This document shows positions 44,466 to 56,427 of a stretch of 64,000 nucleotides of DNA, piece by piece. The DNA comes from Thereva unica (lineage: Eukaryota; Arthropoda; Insecta; Diptera; Therevidae), in NCBI GenBank assembly GCA_949987705.1, contig CATLJY010000157.1:118403-182402 (forward strand), given 5' to 3'. Each line of letters begins with the position of its first letter. Positions within the stretch are counted from its first letter, which is position 1. Below the pieces are notes generated by a model. The model was not told the DNA's origin and ran no database searches. It saw only the letters and a list, made by a program, of their open reading frames with translations. The position numbers and the translations under genes were made by a program.

Positions 44466-45110
44466 CTGGCTATCGAACTCCGTTCACGATTCGTTTCCAT
44501 TCTTGCCCAGGGGTCCATGGGGAGAGGTCACGAAAGTTCCATCCAATATTTTAGTGTTGTCGTTTGTTGATGTTGTTTTGCCACCTAACCGCCGGATTGT
44601 CTGATACAGCGTCCAGTACTCGTGCCCCGACGCAGCTTATTCCATGTCATCTGCAACGTTATTCCAGTAAGCACTCCCATTTCTTGTTGGCTGGTGGTAG
44701 TGCCGTTTTCTCCGCTCTTTGTAATCGTAACTGTTATCCGCAATCGGGGCCACGCATTGTACGTACGTCTTTGAGCCGCGATCGGAATCTTGCGTTAATC
44801 AAAATAGTAGCCTAACGTCGCTGATTCGTTGCCACATGGATTTTGCTAGGTGAGTTGGTGTTTGTGTGGTCGGCGGAAGATTCTGGCCGTGTTTTTTTAA
44901 TGAACTGGCTGGTTCTTCGCCATACAAATCTCAAAACCCAGGTTTTACCGGGGTTTCTATCAGGGTTACTGGGAAATTTTAAAATTTTCCCAGTTTTCCA
45001 GAATGCGGCCAACTTCAAGCCGGAGAAGAAACGTCATTCTAATTGAAAGTTTTAGCGCCGGACAAAGCATTTTAATTGTTATAAGTTATTGTGTTTACTA
45101 TTATTGCAAG
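44466..45110. other. No supported gene; upstream region of the Myb-like gene
   Basis: The frame 44,564-44,815 is without domain. No promoter motif can be assigned with confidence. Confidence 0.4.
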
Positions 45111-45852
45111 ATGGAAGAAAAAAATTTGTAAGTATTAGGAAATAAATAATTGGTTATTATATTTATAACAATGCCTTTATTTTCTAGAGAAAGGCATCTT
45201 TGGACTGTAAAAGAGACGAAAGCGCTACTTTCGTGCTATGCGGCACGCAAAGAAGAGCTAACACACACAAAAAAAAGGAAATATGCCTTCGTTAACATTT
45301 TGGAGGACTTAAGAGGCCTCCAAGTTTTGGTTTGTTTTGAGAATAATAATTAAATGTAAAATGTATAAAACGTTTTAATTGCAGGAAACTCCAGTAACAT
45401 TATCCCAAGTTGAAAATAAGATAAAAAATTTGGTGCGGGCGTACAAATCGTCAAAGGATAACGAAAGTCGCACGGGGGCTTCGCCAGCAATAGCTAGTCC
45501 CTTTGACGCCCAAATGGACGAAATTTTTGGCGACAGGGCTCTCGTAAGCAACAGGCACACAATAAATAGCTCTGCTCCGGCGGAAGTCAACGCGGTAACT
45601 GCAGTCCCGTCCTCTTCAAGGGCGGCACCATCCACTTCGAGGTCGGCACCGTCCACTTCGCGGTCGGCGCCGTCCCCTTCAAGTGCGGCGCCGTCCACCG
45701 TCCGTCGTCCATCTGCAAGGCAGCGAAGGACACAATTGGACAATGAAGACAGGCGCGATAAGCGGTTCGAGGAGAAAAAGGACCTCCTTTTATACCTCAA
45801 TGAGGAGAGGAACAAGCGGCACAAGGAATGGCTGCAAACGTTAAATAAATAG
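45111..45852 (+). CDS. Myb/SANT-like (trihelix) DNA-binding protein, three exons, intact
   Basis: Exon 1 is 45,111-45,127 (ATG with GTAAGT donor). Exon 2 is 45,188-45,329 (TTTCTAG acceptor, GTTTGT donor). Exon 3 is 45,385-45,852 (ATTGCAG acceptor, TAG stop). Joined, they give an uninterrupted 208-aa protein. Residues about 7-75 form a trihelix/Myb-SANT-like domain (HLWTVKETKALLSCYAARK, KRKYAFVNILEDLR, LSQVENKIKNLVRAYK). An acidic FDAQMDEIFGD motif follows, then a Ser/Pro/Ala linker with four near-repeats of APSTSRS, and a highly charged helical C-terminus. Such proteins accompany the transposase in PIF/Harbinger elements, where they aid nuclear import and TIR binding, or exist as domesticated genes. 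The nearest Harbinger transposase (50,225-51,415) is broken. Confidence 0.65.
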
Positions 45853-46139
45853 AGGTGTAAAAGGTTTTTTATTTAATACTAGGTTTTTTAATGTTTATAT
45901 TATCTAATATCTACTTACAGGTGATTCCGCATTTTCGAAGGACAGAGCTGTTAATGTGTGCGGCGTTACCCATTTTTTTTTATTTCCTACGTGCAATTGA
46001 GTTACTGGAGTTTCCTACAATGAAAACTTTTAATTGAAACTTCCAGGCCTCTTACTCCTCTAATATGCGGTTTTTTTATGGTTTAGCTCTGCCTTACTTG
46101 CCGCTTAGCAAGAAAGTAGGGCTTTTGAAAGAAACATTT

Positions 46140-46560
46140 GGACTGATTTATTATAAAATTATCTATTTTTAAGATTACTACATTTTTCTACATTTTTTTA
46201 AATGAATTTCCTTTTTTTTATGTTGTTTATGTGAATTGCTTTATTTAATGTTGTTATGAATGTTTGTTTTTGTTATATACTTATCTTGAATGAATTTCCT
46301 TTTTGTTTTTAAACTGGATTATTGTTATTTTATTTGCTTTTTTTGGTAATGTGATTTTTGAATTTAATGAAGTTATTATTTACTTTTTTTTAAGACTGCC
46401 ATATTTTTTTTTAAATGAATTTCCTTTTTTTTAAGACTGTATTATTGTTATTTTATTTTTTTTTTTAATTATTATTTTATAATTGTTGTGAATTCAATTA
46501 ATGTTTTTGTTATTTTATTTACATTAAAGGCTTTATTTAAATTAAAAAGACAAATTTTCA
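46140..46560. repeat. T-rich low-complexity stretch with recurring TGAATTTCCTTTTT
   Basis: TGAATTTCCTTTTT occurs near 46,203, 46,291 and 46,417, with TATTGTTATTTTATTT between copies. This indicates a degenerate tandem array with no coding content. Confidence 0.6.
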
Positions 46561-47355
46561 TTTGAGCTTTAAGCTAAAAACTTACCTTTTTTGTGTTATT
46601 ATTGCTTTGAACACTAATAACCATCGCTGGTTGCTTCAGTAATTCTCTAATTTCCAGATTTTGCCGCTTACTCGCATTCCGTCGCGGGGTTATTCTGGGG
46701 CCTTAATCTCTTTTACAATATTGTGATAATTTCTCTTGAAACTGTCAAAATTGTATTCTCTATTACAAAACTGACTAAATTCTGCTCGAAACTGTAACAA
46801 TATTCTTAGGTTTTTACTCGAAAGGTGAAGTGTAATCGAGCAATTTAAAAAATATTACGTATGGGCGACACAATTGAAGCCCCTTATACTCATTTTCTTT
46901 TCTTCCGGGCACATTTCTACTAAACAATACAGTAAAGTAATAGGGAATACGAAAACACTTTAGTTTCGAATAACAGTTTCGAGTAAAACGCATTTGAATA
47001 TTGTATTAGATAATAAGGTCCCTGTTGGATTCCGGTCCGAGTGTGAGAAGCAAACGGAAGAAGTCAGTTGCGATGCGATTGAGTTTTTGCATCGCTGGAT
47101 GCGATCGCATCGTATTCTTCTCCTTAATTTGACATTTTGATGCGAAGAATTTTTTCAAGAATAAAGGCATTTATAAATTAAAAACAAAAATTTTCATTTA
47201 AACTTTAAGATAAGCTTTTATTACAGAAATCCTTAAAAAATAATCATTTAATAACATAAATTAACATTAAAAAAACAGATGCTTTTCGTCTAGGTTTATG
47301 TGCAGATTTCGAACAGGAAGCCGTAAGGGTAGACCATATTCCATTGTGAAAACTT
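46561..47355. other. No supported gene
   Basis: Contains scattered CTCGAAACTGT/ACAGTTTCGAG inverted motifs (near 46,790 and 46,975) and a GATGCGATCGCATC palindrome near 47,097. No defined element. Confidence 0.4.
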
Positions 47356-47359
47356 CGGG

Positions 47360-47464
47360 CATTTTCGTAAACGCAGAACTGCAGTCATTCTACAGTATTC
47401 AACAATTGGAAGTCCGTAGCTGAGTATTGTAGGATGACTGTAGTCATGCGTTTACGAAAATGAC
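47360..47464. repeat. Inverted-repeat mini-element
   Basis: GCATTTTCGTAAACGCA (47,361) is matched inversely by TGCGTTTACGAAAATG (47,448-47,463). The inner arms ACTGCAGTCATTCTACAG and the inverse also pair imperfectly around a 20-nt loop. It looks like a tiny foldback MITE. Confidence 0.6.
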
Positions 47465-47889
47465 CTTTCCTCTGTCAAAAATCATTTTAAGATTAGGTTT
47501 TTAAAATTAAATAAGAATTTACCTAAAACAGTGTATGTGGTTTCAAATATAGTCCAAGTTGAATGCAATGTAAAAGACGTATAGCATCTAAATGGGCTGC
47601 CAGAAAAGAAATTGCATTGCAAAATGGCAATGTTAGGCAATGTTGTTAGTAATTTTGTCTATCCAGCAGTTTACTACTTCTTACCCGACATGTTATGTTT
47701 ACCTCAATTCTTACAATAATATTGCTACCAGTTTCAATTACAGATAAGCACTACTTACATCGTATTGCCAACGACTGCGTATCTAGCGTCAACGCAAATT
47801 TAAATCAAAAGTATTTCTTGTCGTTTATATCATTAATTTTAATCAATTTTAGATACTCTTTAGACTTGTGCAGAAACGCTATGAAATAA

Positions 47890-50190
47890 AAATAAAAATT
47901 GAAATGGAATTGCAATAAAAATACCTCACCAATTGGTATAAATGAATCTATTAATTAAATAATCTGGCCTGAAAAATACCTTTCCACTCAGCATCCACTT
48001 AATTTTCAAGTTTGTTGGATTTATTAAGATGCTTTGAGATGTAATTGCTCTTTCTAAATTAAATTAAATTAACCAGCAGTTAACCAAAGGTATCTCACGA
48101 TATCTGATGTGCAGTTTTAAAATGTTATCTATGTTCAATTGATTATTAATTTATGTGCAATGTAAATGATTATATAATAGTGTGGATTACTTTATATTGA
48201 TTGAATAAAGATAAATTTAATCTTTCTAAAAATTTTTCTGGGCTTTCACTAACTCCAAACGGAACAAAGAATCCTGTCAGCACTTTCGACATTTCAAAAA
48301 CTAACAAGATGAAAGTGTGTATCTTGTTGTTACAAATATAGCGCCTATAACAATATTTGAACAAATTGATTTTACGAGAATAGAAGTAGAAGAGAAAATA
48401 TACCAGTTGCAATGGTGGTGTGTCCTTGGAAGTTGGTAGTTGACAAACATGTTGTTCCACAAAAGGAATTTATATGTAACAAGTTGTCCAAATATGATGC
48501 AAGCTCCAATGCAATGTATACCACCTATAAGAACATTTGAGTTTATTGATTTTAGAAGAACAGAAAGAAGTGGGAAAAAGAGTTAATATACCTGTACTAT
48601 CTCACCGTTCTAAATTTCTATCCGTGTATTCAGTCAACACTTGACTACGATTGACAAAATATGTGTGGAGTGTTTTCGGGAATCATAAACAAACTTGATC
48701 TTTTAGTAGTAAGTGAATTAGTATGTGCCATTATTACTATCTCGATTAGTTTCTAATATTATTACTAATTCAAGTACGTGGTTTTCGAACTAAGTCAAGA
48801 TGAAGATAAAAGTTGTAAGGATAATGAAAAAAATATTATAGCATTATTTTTCTAAATATCATTACCTACGATTGAATCATACGAAGACGATGGACGAGAA
48901 AAATTAAGAAGCGGCAGATAGGACAGTAATAATGGATGCACAACATTCTGATCTTCCATCCATTGAAGTAATCCCTAAATACAATCATTTTCTTCAAATA
49001 GTGTGTAAAGTGCTAAAATTATTCAAAAAATCACTTACTAAATATGTTACACACCTTGAAAGAATTGAGTGTTATATTAGTTGGACATCCTGGAGCAGCC
49101 TTCTTAATATTATCGAAACATTTTATTATATCGAAATCTGCATAGATAAATCTTTGATTGATATACATAGGGTCAAAAATCTTTTAACGCTAAAAGAACA
49201 GTTTTATTCGTCAATTTGTATTAATATCATTTTTAACTACTTTCACTTAGGCCATAATCACATGTTGATAAGATGGGCTTATTAACGCAGCAATCCGCCC
49301 GGGTTACCCGGATTATAATCCCTAGGTGCTTCAAAAGAAAAATCCTTCGCACTAGTGTAACCGACTTGATGGAGTAAAGAAGAATGTAATCTTTCTAAAA
49401 GTTTTACTAATATTCTCTGCACAAATGTCAAATTCAAATGGAATTGCAATATAATATAAATACCTTAGTTATTGGTGTAAATGGATCCATTAATGAAATA
49501 ATCTGGACTTAGAAATACGTTCTGTGTTTTTTACTAGGCTGCTTTTACTGGGCTTTCCTAACTGCACACGCAAGATGGTATCCTTCGACAGGTGATGTGC
49601 GGGTGCACGGATGTCAGCTTTCATTTTCTTTAAGAACTTTTTCTATTCTACAGCATTGTAGTCTTGCAAGTGATTTATGTTAAGAGAAAAGATTAAAAAA
49701 GAATATCAAATTGTGTATCTTGTTGTTCTAAATATGCTGCAAGTTCAATGCAATATATCTGCCGTGCAAGGGACACATTACCTATATGCATTATAGGTCG
49801 AAATGGTTTTGTATACATTTTTGGATATATAATAAAATATTCATATTTATCCTTAAAAAAATGTTGACTTTATTTGCTTCTGTTTCATGTATTTTGAAAA
49901 CTTTGATTGCGTTTTCTCGAATCGAGCTTTTTGCTCATAGATCTTTTTCCCTTTGCACGGTAGATATAGGTTTAACAACATTTGAAGAAATTGATGTTAG
50001 GAGAATAGAAGTGGAAAGATGAGTAAATATACCTGGGGACATGCCAACCTTGAAGAGTAGTAGTTGGAAACCAAGTTGTCCGGGTTTTTAATAACTTCTT
50101 CGAAAAATGAATTAATATCTAACAAGTGGTTCCAAATATGATGCAAGTTCAATGCAATGTATAGCTGTAAGGACATTAGAACAAATTTAT
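47890..50190. repeat. Degenerate direct duplication, units offset by about 1.5-1.6 kb
   Basis: GGAATTGCAAT...AATAATCTGG near 47,908-47,970 recurs near 49,440-49,505. TTTGAACAAATTGATTTTACG-like sequence near 48,353 recurs near 49,972. CCAAATATGATGCAAG followed by CAATGCAATGTATA (near 48,488) recurs near 50,131, with a partial copy near 49,733. Identity is roughly 80% by eye. No frame is conserved between units, so I treat it as non-coding. Confidence 0.6.
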
Positions 50191-50224
50191 TGGTGCAATA
50201 GTGGTTTATTGTTTATGTACCTCT

Positions 50225-51415
50225 CTAGAAAAAATTTCTTGCATCTAATTCCTCCATAAGTGCATCTCTTCTATTTAGTGATGACATTTCCGCACTTTCA
50301 GAGTATTCTTCCTCTCTTTCGTCGGCTGCATCATCCTGGACAGATACTTCGTGTGTATCATTTTGCATAATGCAAATATTATGCAACACACAAGCGGAAT
50401 ATGCTAGATTAACTACAAGAGGGAGATTACTTTGTTCCGTGAAATGTAGCAATCGGCGGAAGCGCGCTTTTAACAGCCCTATTGCTTGTTCTACCACGAC
50501 ACGTGTGGACGAATGTGCAGTATTGAAACGATGTTGTCTATACGTTAATGCGCCATTGTCCTTAAAAGGAGGAACTAGCCAAGTTTTGCCTGGATAGGCA
50601 CTGTCACCTACAAGAAATGTTCTTGAAGGAAACAGGTCTTGAGGACTCTTCAGCCTCCGAAAGAGACTACTTCTTCTGAGACCCTGGCGTCATGAAGGGA
50701 CCCTGGTTCTCCACAGTACACATCGATAATTCTCTTATCGCAAGCTACTACCAACTGCATTGAAATGCTGTGATATTTTTTTCTATTGCAGTAGTCGGCG
50801 GGATCTGTGGTAGGAGCTTTGATTTGAAATGTGTGCCGTCTATAGCTCCTATCACACCGGGAATTCCACGCAGCCTTTCAAATGCACTGGACGCTCACAA
50901 AACTCACGTTGCGTCGAATGCCACTTGATGTATGTAGGGCTAATTTTAATAAAAAATTTCGCCACTCTGTTCACGGTCGCCCACGCCGTTGATTTGGCAG
51001 TCCCGAACCGGTTGGCAAGCTGTCTGAAAGTAATGGTATTTGCCATATACCATAAAAACATAAAAATTTCTAAATCTGCTTCAAAGCAGCAGGCCTCCCT
51101 AATAAATCAGGCTCCCCTTTTTCGCATTATATAGTTCTGAAAATAGTTATTTATGAAATGTATACATTGTTAATAATAAATCGCACCTATCAAATGAAAA
51201 CGGTTGAACGTTCCAGACGAAAGTGTGATTTAAAATCATGGTCTGAAAACAGAGCAATAGCTTCCACGAAGCTTTGTACCCTGGGCTGCTCTTCTCCATA
51301 CTGTTCATCTGTTGACGAAGAAGAAGAGTCTTCAGAACTTGTAGAGAAGAGGAGATCTTCTTCAATATTATCATCAGCGTAGTCTTGAAAAGCCTCCTGT
51401 AAACCGGAGATGTAA
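50225..51415 (-). pseudogene. PIF/Harbinger transposase (HARBI1-like), frameshifted
   Basis: On the minus strand an acidic/Ser-rich N-terminal segment (about 51,410-51,205) precedes a probable intron (TTTTCAG acceptor near 51,137). An HTH-like region follows (LWYMANTITFRQLANRFG, then AWATVNRVAKFF), then PGVIGAIDGTHF with the first catalytic Asp. After a frame change come DPADYCNRKKYHSISMQL and GSLHDARV (second Asp). After a stop near 50,650 come FLVGDSAYPGKTWLVPPF, then VVEQAIGLLKARFRRLL (catalytic Glu) and ACVLHNICI, ending at 50,225. All three acidic residues survive, but the gene is broken in at least two places. Confidence 0.85.
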
Positions 51416-51839
51416 TATTACAAATACGAGTGTATGTTTAAAAGGCTGTAGCCGTGTAATGTCAACTCATTTTCGCGATAAACAAATTGGGATTGAAATA
51501 TTGGTGCAATTACAAGTAACTTGTGTTTTTTTCTGTTGATTTATTTTCCGGCTACAGCCTTTGTGATCTACATATAAGTCCATGGTTTATTATTAAATAA
51601 ATTGGACACTAAATTAGCAACACAACGGCGCGAACGTAATACTGAAATTGTGAAAAGTATATAATATTAATACATAAAACATCAAAGGAGTAAAGAAATT
51701 TATTAAGTTAGAGAGGAATTTATATACAAAGGATAACGATATGACAGCATAAGTGAAAAAGAGAGTGTCGCTGGAAAATATAACCTGCTTTGGGATACGT
51801 TAATTGTTATTAAGCTTATTAACAAGGAGCAATCAAGGA

Positions 51840-52510
51840 GGAGTTAAGTTAAGCTATACAGAAGAGTTATAAGAGCAATACTACTGTATGGATCCGAAAC
51901 CTGGACATAAGAAGTAACGCGGAGTACCTCTTAGGGTGCTTCGAAACAAGAATCCTTCGCACTGTATATGGAGGAGTGAATGACATTGGTGTTTGGCGGA
52001 GAAGATTCAATCACGATTTGTATCAGTTGTCTAAATATCCAAACATTATAAAAACTATAAAAATGAACATAATTTAATGGATAGTGTAGTGAATATGAAA
52101 TACCATGAGTAACGGAGTAACTGAATCTGTTATTAGCAAACTGGGTCCGTAAAAACAAAACTATTGATAACAGCGTCAGTTGCTAGGTATCACTCACCGG
52201 CCTTTGAAGTTTATACTGGAACTTTAATAAATAGTGAATATTTAAAATAAAAGACTTGTGTATTTATAAACTGAACCCACTACAGGTAGGAAATATTCAA
52301 GGTAGGAGCGAAGACAGCTTGAGAAAAATCATTATGAACAAAAGACCAGGCGGACACAAAGATACTGGTCGCCCAAAAAAGGATATACAGACAGTGTACA
52401 GAAAATCGACGATCCCAAGCCAGGGAGCAACATGTATGGAGGAAGCTGTTGCAGTAGGCGAAGACCAGGCTGTGCACCTATTGATGATAATTGTTTCATC
52501 ATAGCTGTGA
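51840..52510 (+). pseudogene. RTE-like LINE C-terminal fragment
   Basis: Near 51,858 the reading is VIRAILLYGSETW, then (shifted) a GCFETRILRTVYGGVND segment with WRRRFNHDLYQLSKY. After about 200 bases of unrelated sequence, 52,290-52,400 gives NKRPGGHKDTGRPKKD, matching the RTE C-terminal GRPKKRW motif. A shorter echo of the same region lies near 49,330-49,380. Confidence 0.65.
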
Positions 52511-52708
52511 TGGTCAATGTTGCTGAAAAGCCTGAGGACCAAAAAGAAATCCGCATTGCGTTCACTAGCTATCAGGTACTCAATTTTAAAAACAACATAT
52601 TGATGATAATGATAATAACTTTGTTTTTATACCTCCTTCAATTCCCACAAGTAAAAATATGACCACAAATGCCACTGAGTTTTCTTCTAATGCACTTTGT
52701 TCTAAATG

Positions 52709-52795
52709 TTAATATTCTTTTAATATAGTTTTCACAATGTTCTTTTAATATAGTTTTCACAATATTCTTTTAATATATGTAGTTTTCACAATATG
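52709..52795 (+). repeat. Three tandem copies of a ~25-bp unit
   Basis: TTCTTTTAATATAGTTTTCAC is repeated three times with a 4-bp insertion (ATGT) in the last copy. Confidence 0.85.
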
Positions 52796-53195
52796 ACACA
52801 ACTACAAATATCTTCCAAAAACGGCACTTTTTCACAGCAAAACCAAACTTCGTATAACACTTTATTTTAATTGTTCAAAATATCCGTTTTATATTTGTTT
52901 GCGCGTTTATTTATAAATCAAGTCACAAATCCCGACGGCGACAGTTGACGTTTCAACTATTCTTTGCTAAATACCCTGAAGATAGATCCAGTTGAGATGT
53001 TGGAAAATTTCCCTTGCCGTTCTTTTAATGAACTCAAAACCCAGTTCATTAAAAAAACACGGCCTCTGTTGCCAACGATCAAGTTGTTCGACGTTACGAA
53101 TGAAAGGAGGCGTAAGCCGTTGTTGTTAATTACTCCGTTACTCGAATTTGCCCATCGTTCCTTCCCAGCCGGTTCGATCTACACCTGGATGTGCA

Positions 53196-53930
53196 TTAAA
53201 GTGCTCCGCAAATATGATTAATTCGGTTCGAGGTATCATATTTTTTTTTTATGTGACACACTAGAGACTTAGGGAAGGCCCCTTTGTACTGTCGACCATT
53301 TATATACAGCGTCTGTTGAAGCTGATCGTAAAATTCGTCCTTGTTCGTGTTTGGGTTGGTCTCGTTAAACACATAAACGGATACGATATGGGTCTTGATC
53401 GTTCCACTGACGGTTATAACCGCCAAACGCTCGGATATCGTTTGGAACGCAATAATGTTGCTGGCAGCCCGTCGATCGACCATGAACTCGACACAGACCA
53501 TTCGTTTCTCACCACCAGAATAGTAAAGCGTCGCTGTTTCGTCGATTTATTGGCGGGACGATGGTCAATGTCCCGGATTCGGTCTAGTCTTCGTTCCGAT
53601 ATCGCAGCAACTGATGTTTTGCATTTCGATAATTCCATTGCTATGATTTCCTTTTGGCCGACGTGATGTCCTGTTCATACATTCCACGCGGCGAATTGAA
53701 TTTCCATTTTCAGTGTGATTAATTTAGGTCTTCGGCCAGTATCCCACTTCTCACCAACTTCCCTGCGCTGCGTTGGCGCATCGGCTGCACCCAAATAGTT
53801 AGTTCGTATATCCATACGGTTTCTTTCTTAATTTCTTCGGTTTCCCGATTCTGGTCAATTCAGCAAGTCGAGCACACTTCTCTTTTCACACCCTGGACTT
53901 GGGACAAGACGACGGCGGAGTTTAATACCA
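53196..53930 (-). pseudogene. RTE-like LINE endonuclease N-terminus and 5' UTR, broken
   Basis: On the minus strand, 53,930-53,818 is the SINE-family head (AACTCCGCCGTCGTC and onward). The protein frame near 53,690 gives MELSKCKTSVAAISERRLD (about 53,638) and then, after a shift near 53,490, MVDRRAASNIIAFQTISERL and KDEFYDQLQQTL (to about 53,320). These fit the RTE-type endonuclease with its ERL...SVYAPT...DEFY blocks. The RT part is absent. Confidence 0.65.
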
Positions 53931-53939
53931 TATTAAAAT

Positions 53940-55293
53940 AAAACTAGTAAAAAAAGCTCTTTATTCACATTTATTATATTTCTTTCTTCAATTTGCTTGT
54001 TTTTGTCATTTTGGGATTACAATGGCTCTTCGATTTATTTGAAGCATGATTTTGTACTGGTTCAAAAGAAAAAAGAGGCACCTCTTGCAAACTCATTTTA
54101 TAATTTTGTCTTACCAAACACTAGGCCTAACACTAGCAGCGGCAAATGGAGTGCAATCATTATGACAATGTGCCAAGCCGTTACTTACACAAGAACGCCA
54201 ATACACGTTGTTGGCCTAAAACTCAAGCAATGCGGTATTGCAATTTGGTTGGATTCAAGAAATTCCAGAGCAGTTCATTTTAATAAACAACTTTGACTGA
54301 CAATATTCATTATTTTGTTATGTCCTATATTCGCCCTAAAAGAGAATAGGATTAGTTAGAATGACTGACTTATTATATTTGAATTACCTTGTTTTTGCCG
54401 TCTACCTGTTTTGAAAAACGATACTGTTGATAAACTTTCTTTCCAGAGCACCCGAGAGGGAATACAAAGCGGCGGTGACTCCTATCGAGCGACGATTATC
54501 GGACTCCCTGGAAGAAGTGGGAAAAGGATGACGAATCGTCAACTAAATTAAATCAAATTAAATTAAGTTCAACTTACTCGTTCGCGCACGTTTTGTAAAG
54601 TGTAAACGCGATGCAAAGCTTCCCAACCATCCTAACCTCCGAAAATCTCGAGCAGGAATTTTTTTTGTTACTCCAAGTTCCACAGGTAACTATCGCATCC
54701 GCACGAAAGACCAGTGGCCAGGGAGAGCTCCAACGTTAATTAAATTAAATATAATTGCCCACCCCGGGATTTCTCTAAATGTGGCCGGGGGCTGTCAAGC
54801 CCAACTTTCAAACTCAAAATTAAGGCAAGCCCGGCCTCGAGAATTTTCCCGGGGGTGGAAAGTGTGATGCCCAGGACCCAGTGCGCATTTTGATAAAGAA
54901 AATTTAATTTGATTAATAATATTTTTTACCGCTTCCAAGCGGGCCAAACCGATTTGGAAGGCGCACTGGAAGTCCCTAAAATAGTGGGCAAGTAAGAATA
55001 TAATTCGGGCCCCTGGAGCGGTCGCCCTCTCTTGTGGTTTTAATTTGCTAGTGAATAGTGCGTGTGGAAAATACCGGAGTGAAATAAGATAGTAATGCAA
55101 GTGGAGTCAACCCTTAAGGAGGAACGGAATAAAAGGGGAGTTTTGCATCGTGGGATACCCTATCTAACGTTAAGTAGAAAATCTCCTTTGGTTTTATATT
55201 TATATTGTTATTTCCTTTAGTTTAATCTCCCTGTTAGAGAATAAAGTTATAAGTGAGAATAAGAAAATTTCTTTCGTGTTTTTTTTATATCTA
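53940..55293. other. No supported gene
   Basis: Contains AAATTAAATTAAAT tracts, a CCCGGG-containing stretch (54,760-54,850) and short frames (54,795-55,100 minus) without domains. A TTTCCAG|AGCACC acceptor-like site near 54,447 is followed by a short open stretch. That is not enough to call an exon. Confidence 0.45.
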
Positions 55294-56427
55294 TCTATAT
55301 TAATAAAGGAAAGTGTGTGTCTGTGTGTCTGTGTGTCTGTGTATCTGTGTGTCTGTGTATCTGTGTGTCTGCTTGTGCGTACCGTCACGCATTGTAGCCA
55401 AACTAGAAGAGATAAAAATCTGAATTTTTTTTTGTAGATGCATGGATACCCCAGAAGGTGGAAGTAAGTTTCCGTTTTTCGCTATTTTGATTAGTTTTTT
55501 TTTAATTAATTAATTAGTACGATTTTTCACCATTTTTTACGCTCTACGCCTGATATCTCGGCTAATGTATATCGTAGAACATTATTAATGCCACCAATTG
55601 AAAGATTAGACAATTCTGGTTTAAAATTATTTTTTTTTTCAAATCTCAGAAAGGCCTGAAAAAAATACTGTCGGAAGAAAAAAGGTAAAACATCAAATAC
55701 GGCAGCAAAAGTAGTAAAGCAAATTTTCAGAAACTGAGTTTTTATGATACGTTTCCGGTAGGCATACAAAGTAATAAAATTAACGGACTGCATTCCCTCG
55801 AAGTTTTTTACCTGTTCCCTGGGTTTTTGTTTTTTACATTGAGTTATTAGGAAAGGGTGCAAAGCAATAAAAAAGAGGGATTTTCCTGTTTCATCCTGAA
55901 TGAATTGGTAACATCAGATATGTTATGGTACGAGTATTTAAATATCAGTTATTTTAGAAATATCCTCAATTTAAAATTGAACACGATGGTATTTGGTTAT
56001 TATCCGTACAAGTGTTATTTTTTTAAATAATTTTTTGGTTTTTTTTATGTGATAGAAAAAAATTTACATTAGCCTGGTGGTGTTTGTTTTAATTTTTAAA
56101 AGTTTAACAGTGCCAGTGTTTTTTTAAACAATTACAGTGTATTTGAGAAAGTAAGTACACTTTAATGATTTGCAATTGCAAACAAATTGGTTTGCATATT
56201 CTTTTTAAATATTTTATTTTTATAACTGTAATTTATTATTGTTGTTGTAGTATCAGTCAGGTTGTATTCTTTGGTTCATTTGTTAATTTAGTTTATTATT
56301 ATTTAGCTTATTTCCTTTATTATTATTTAGTTTATTACTGTTTAGCTTCCCCGTGAAAGAAAACATAGTATTTGTGAATAGGTTCAGTTACTAGCGTTAG
56401 GTTTTTAATTTTTGGAGGAAATTCAAT
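55294..56427 (+). other. 5' non-coding region of Helitron copy 2
   Basis: Includes a GTCTGTGT simple repeat (55,308-55,372) and AT-rich sequence up to the ATG. The 55,527-55,862 minus-strand frame (111 aa) is the counterpart of the one in copy 1 and lacks a domain. Confidence 0.75.

Noticed and set aside
53150..53230. GGTTCGATC and GGTTCGAGG as tRNA B boxes
   Set aside because: No A box or cloverleaf at the right distance; they lie within LINE-derived sequence.
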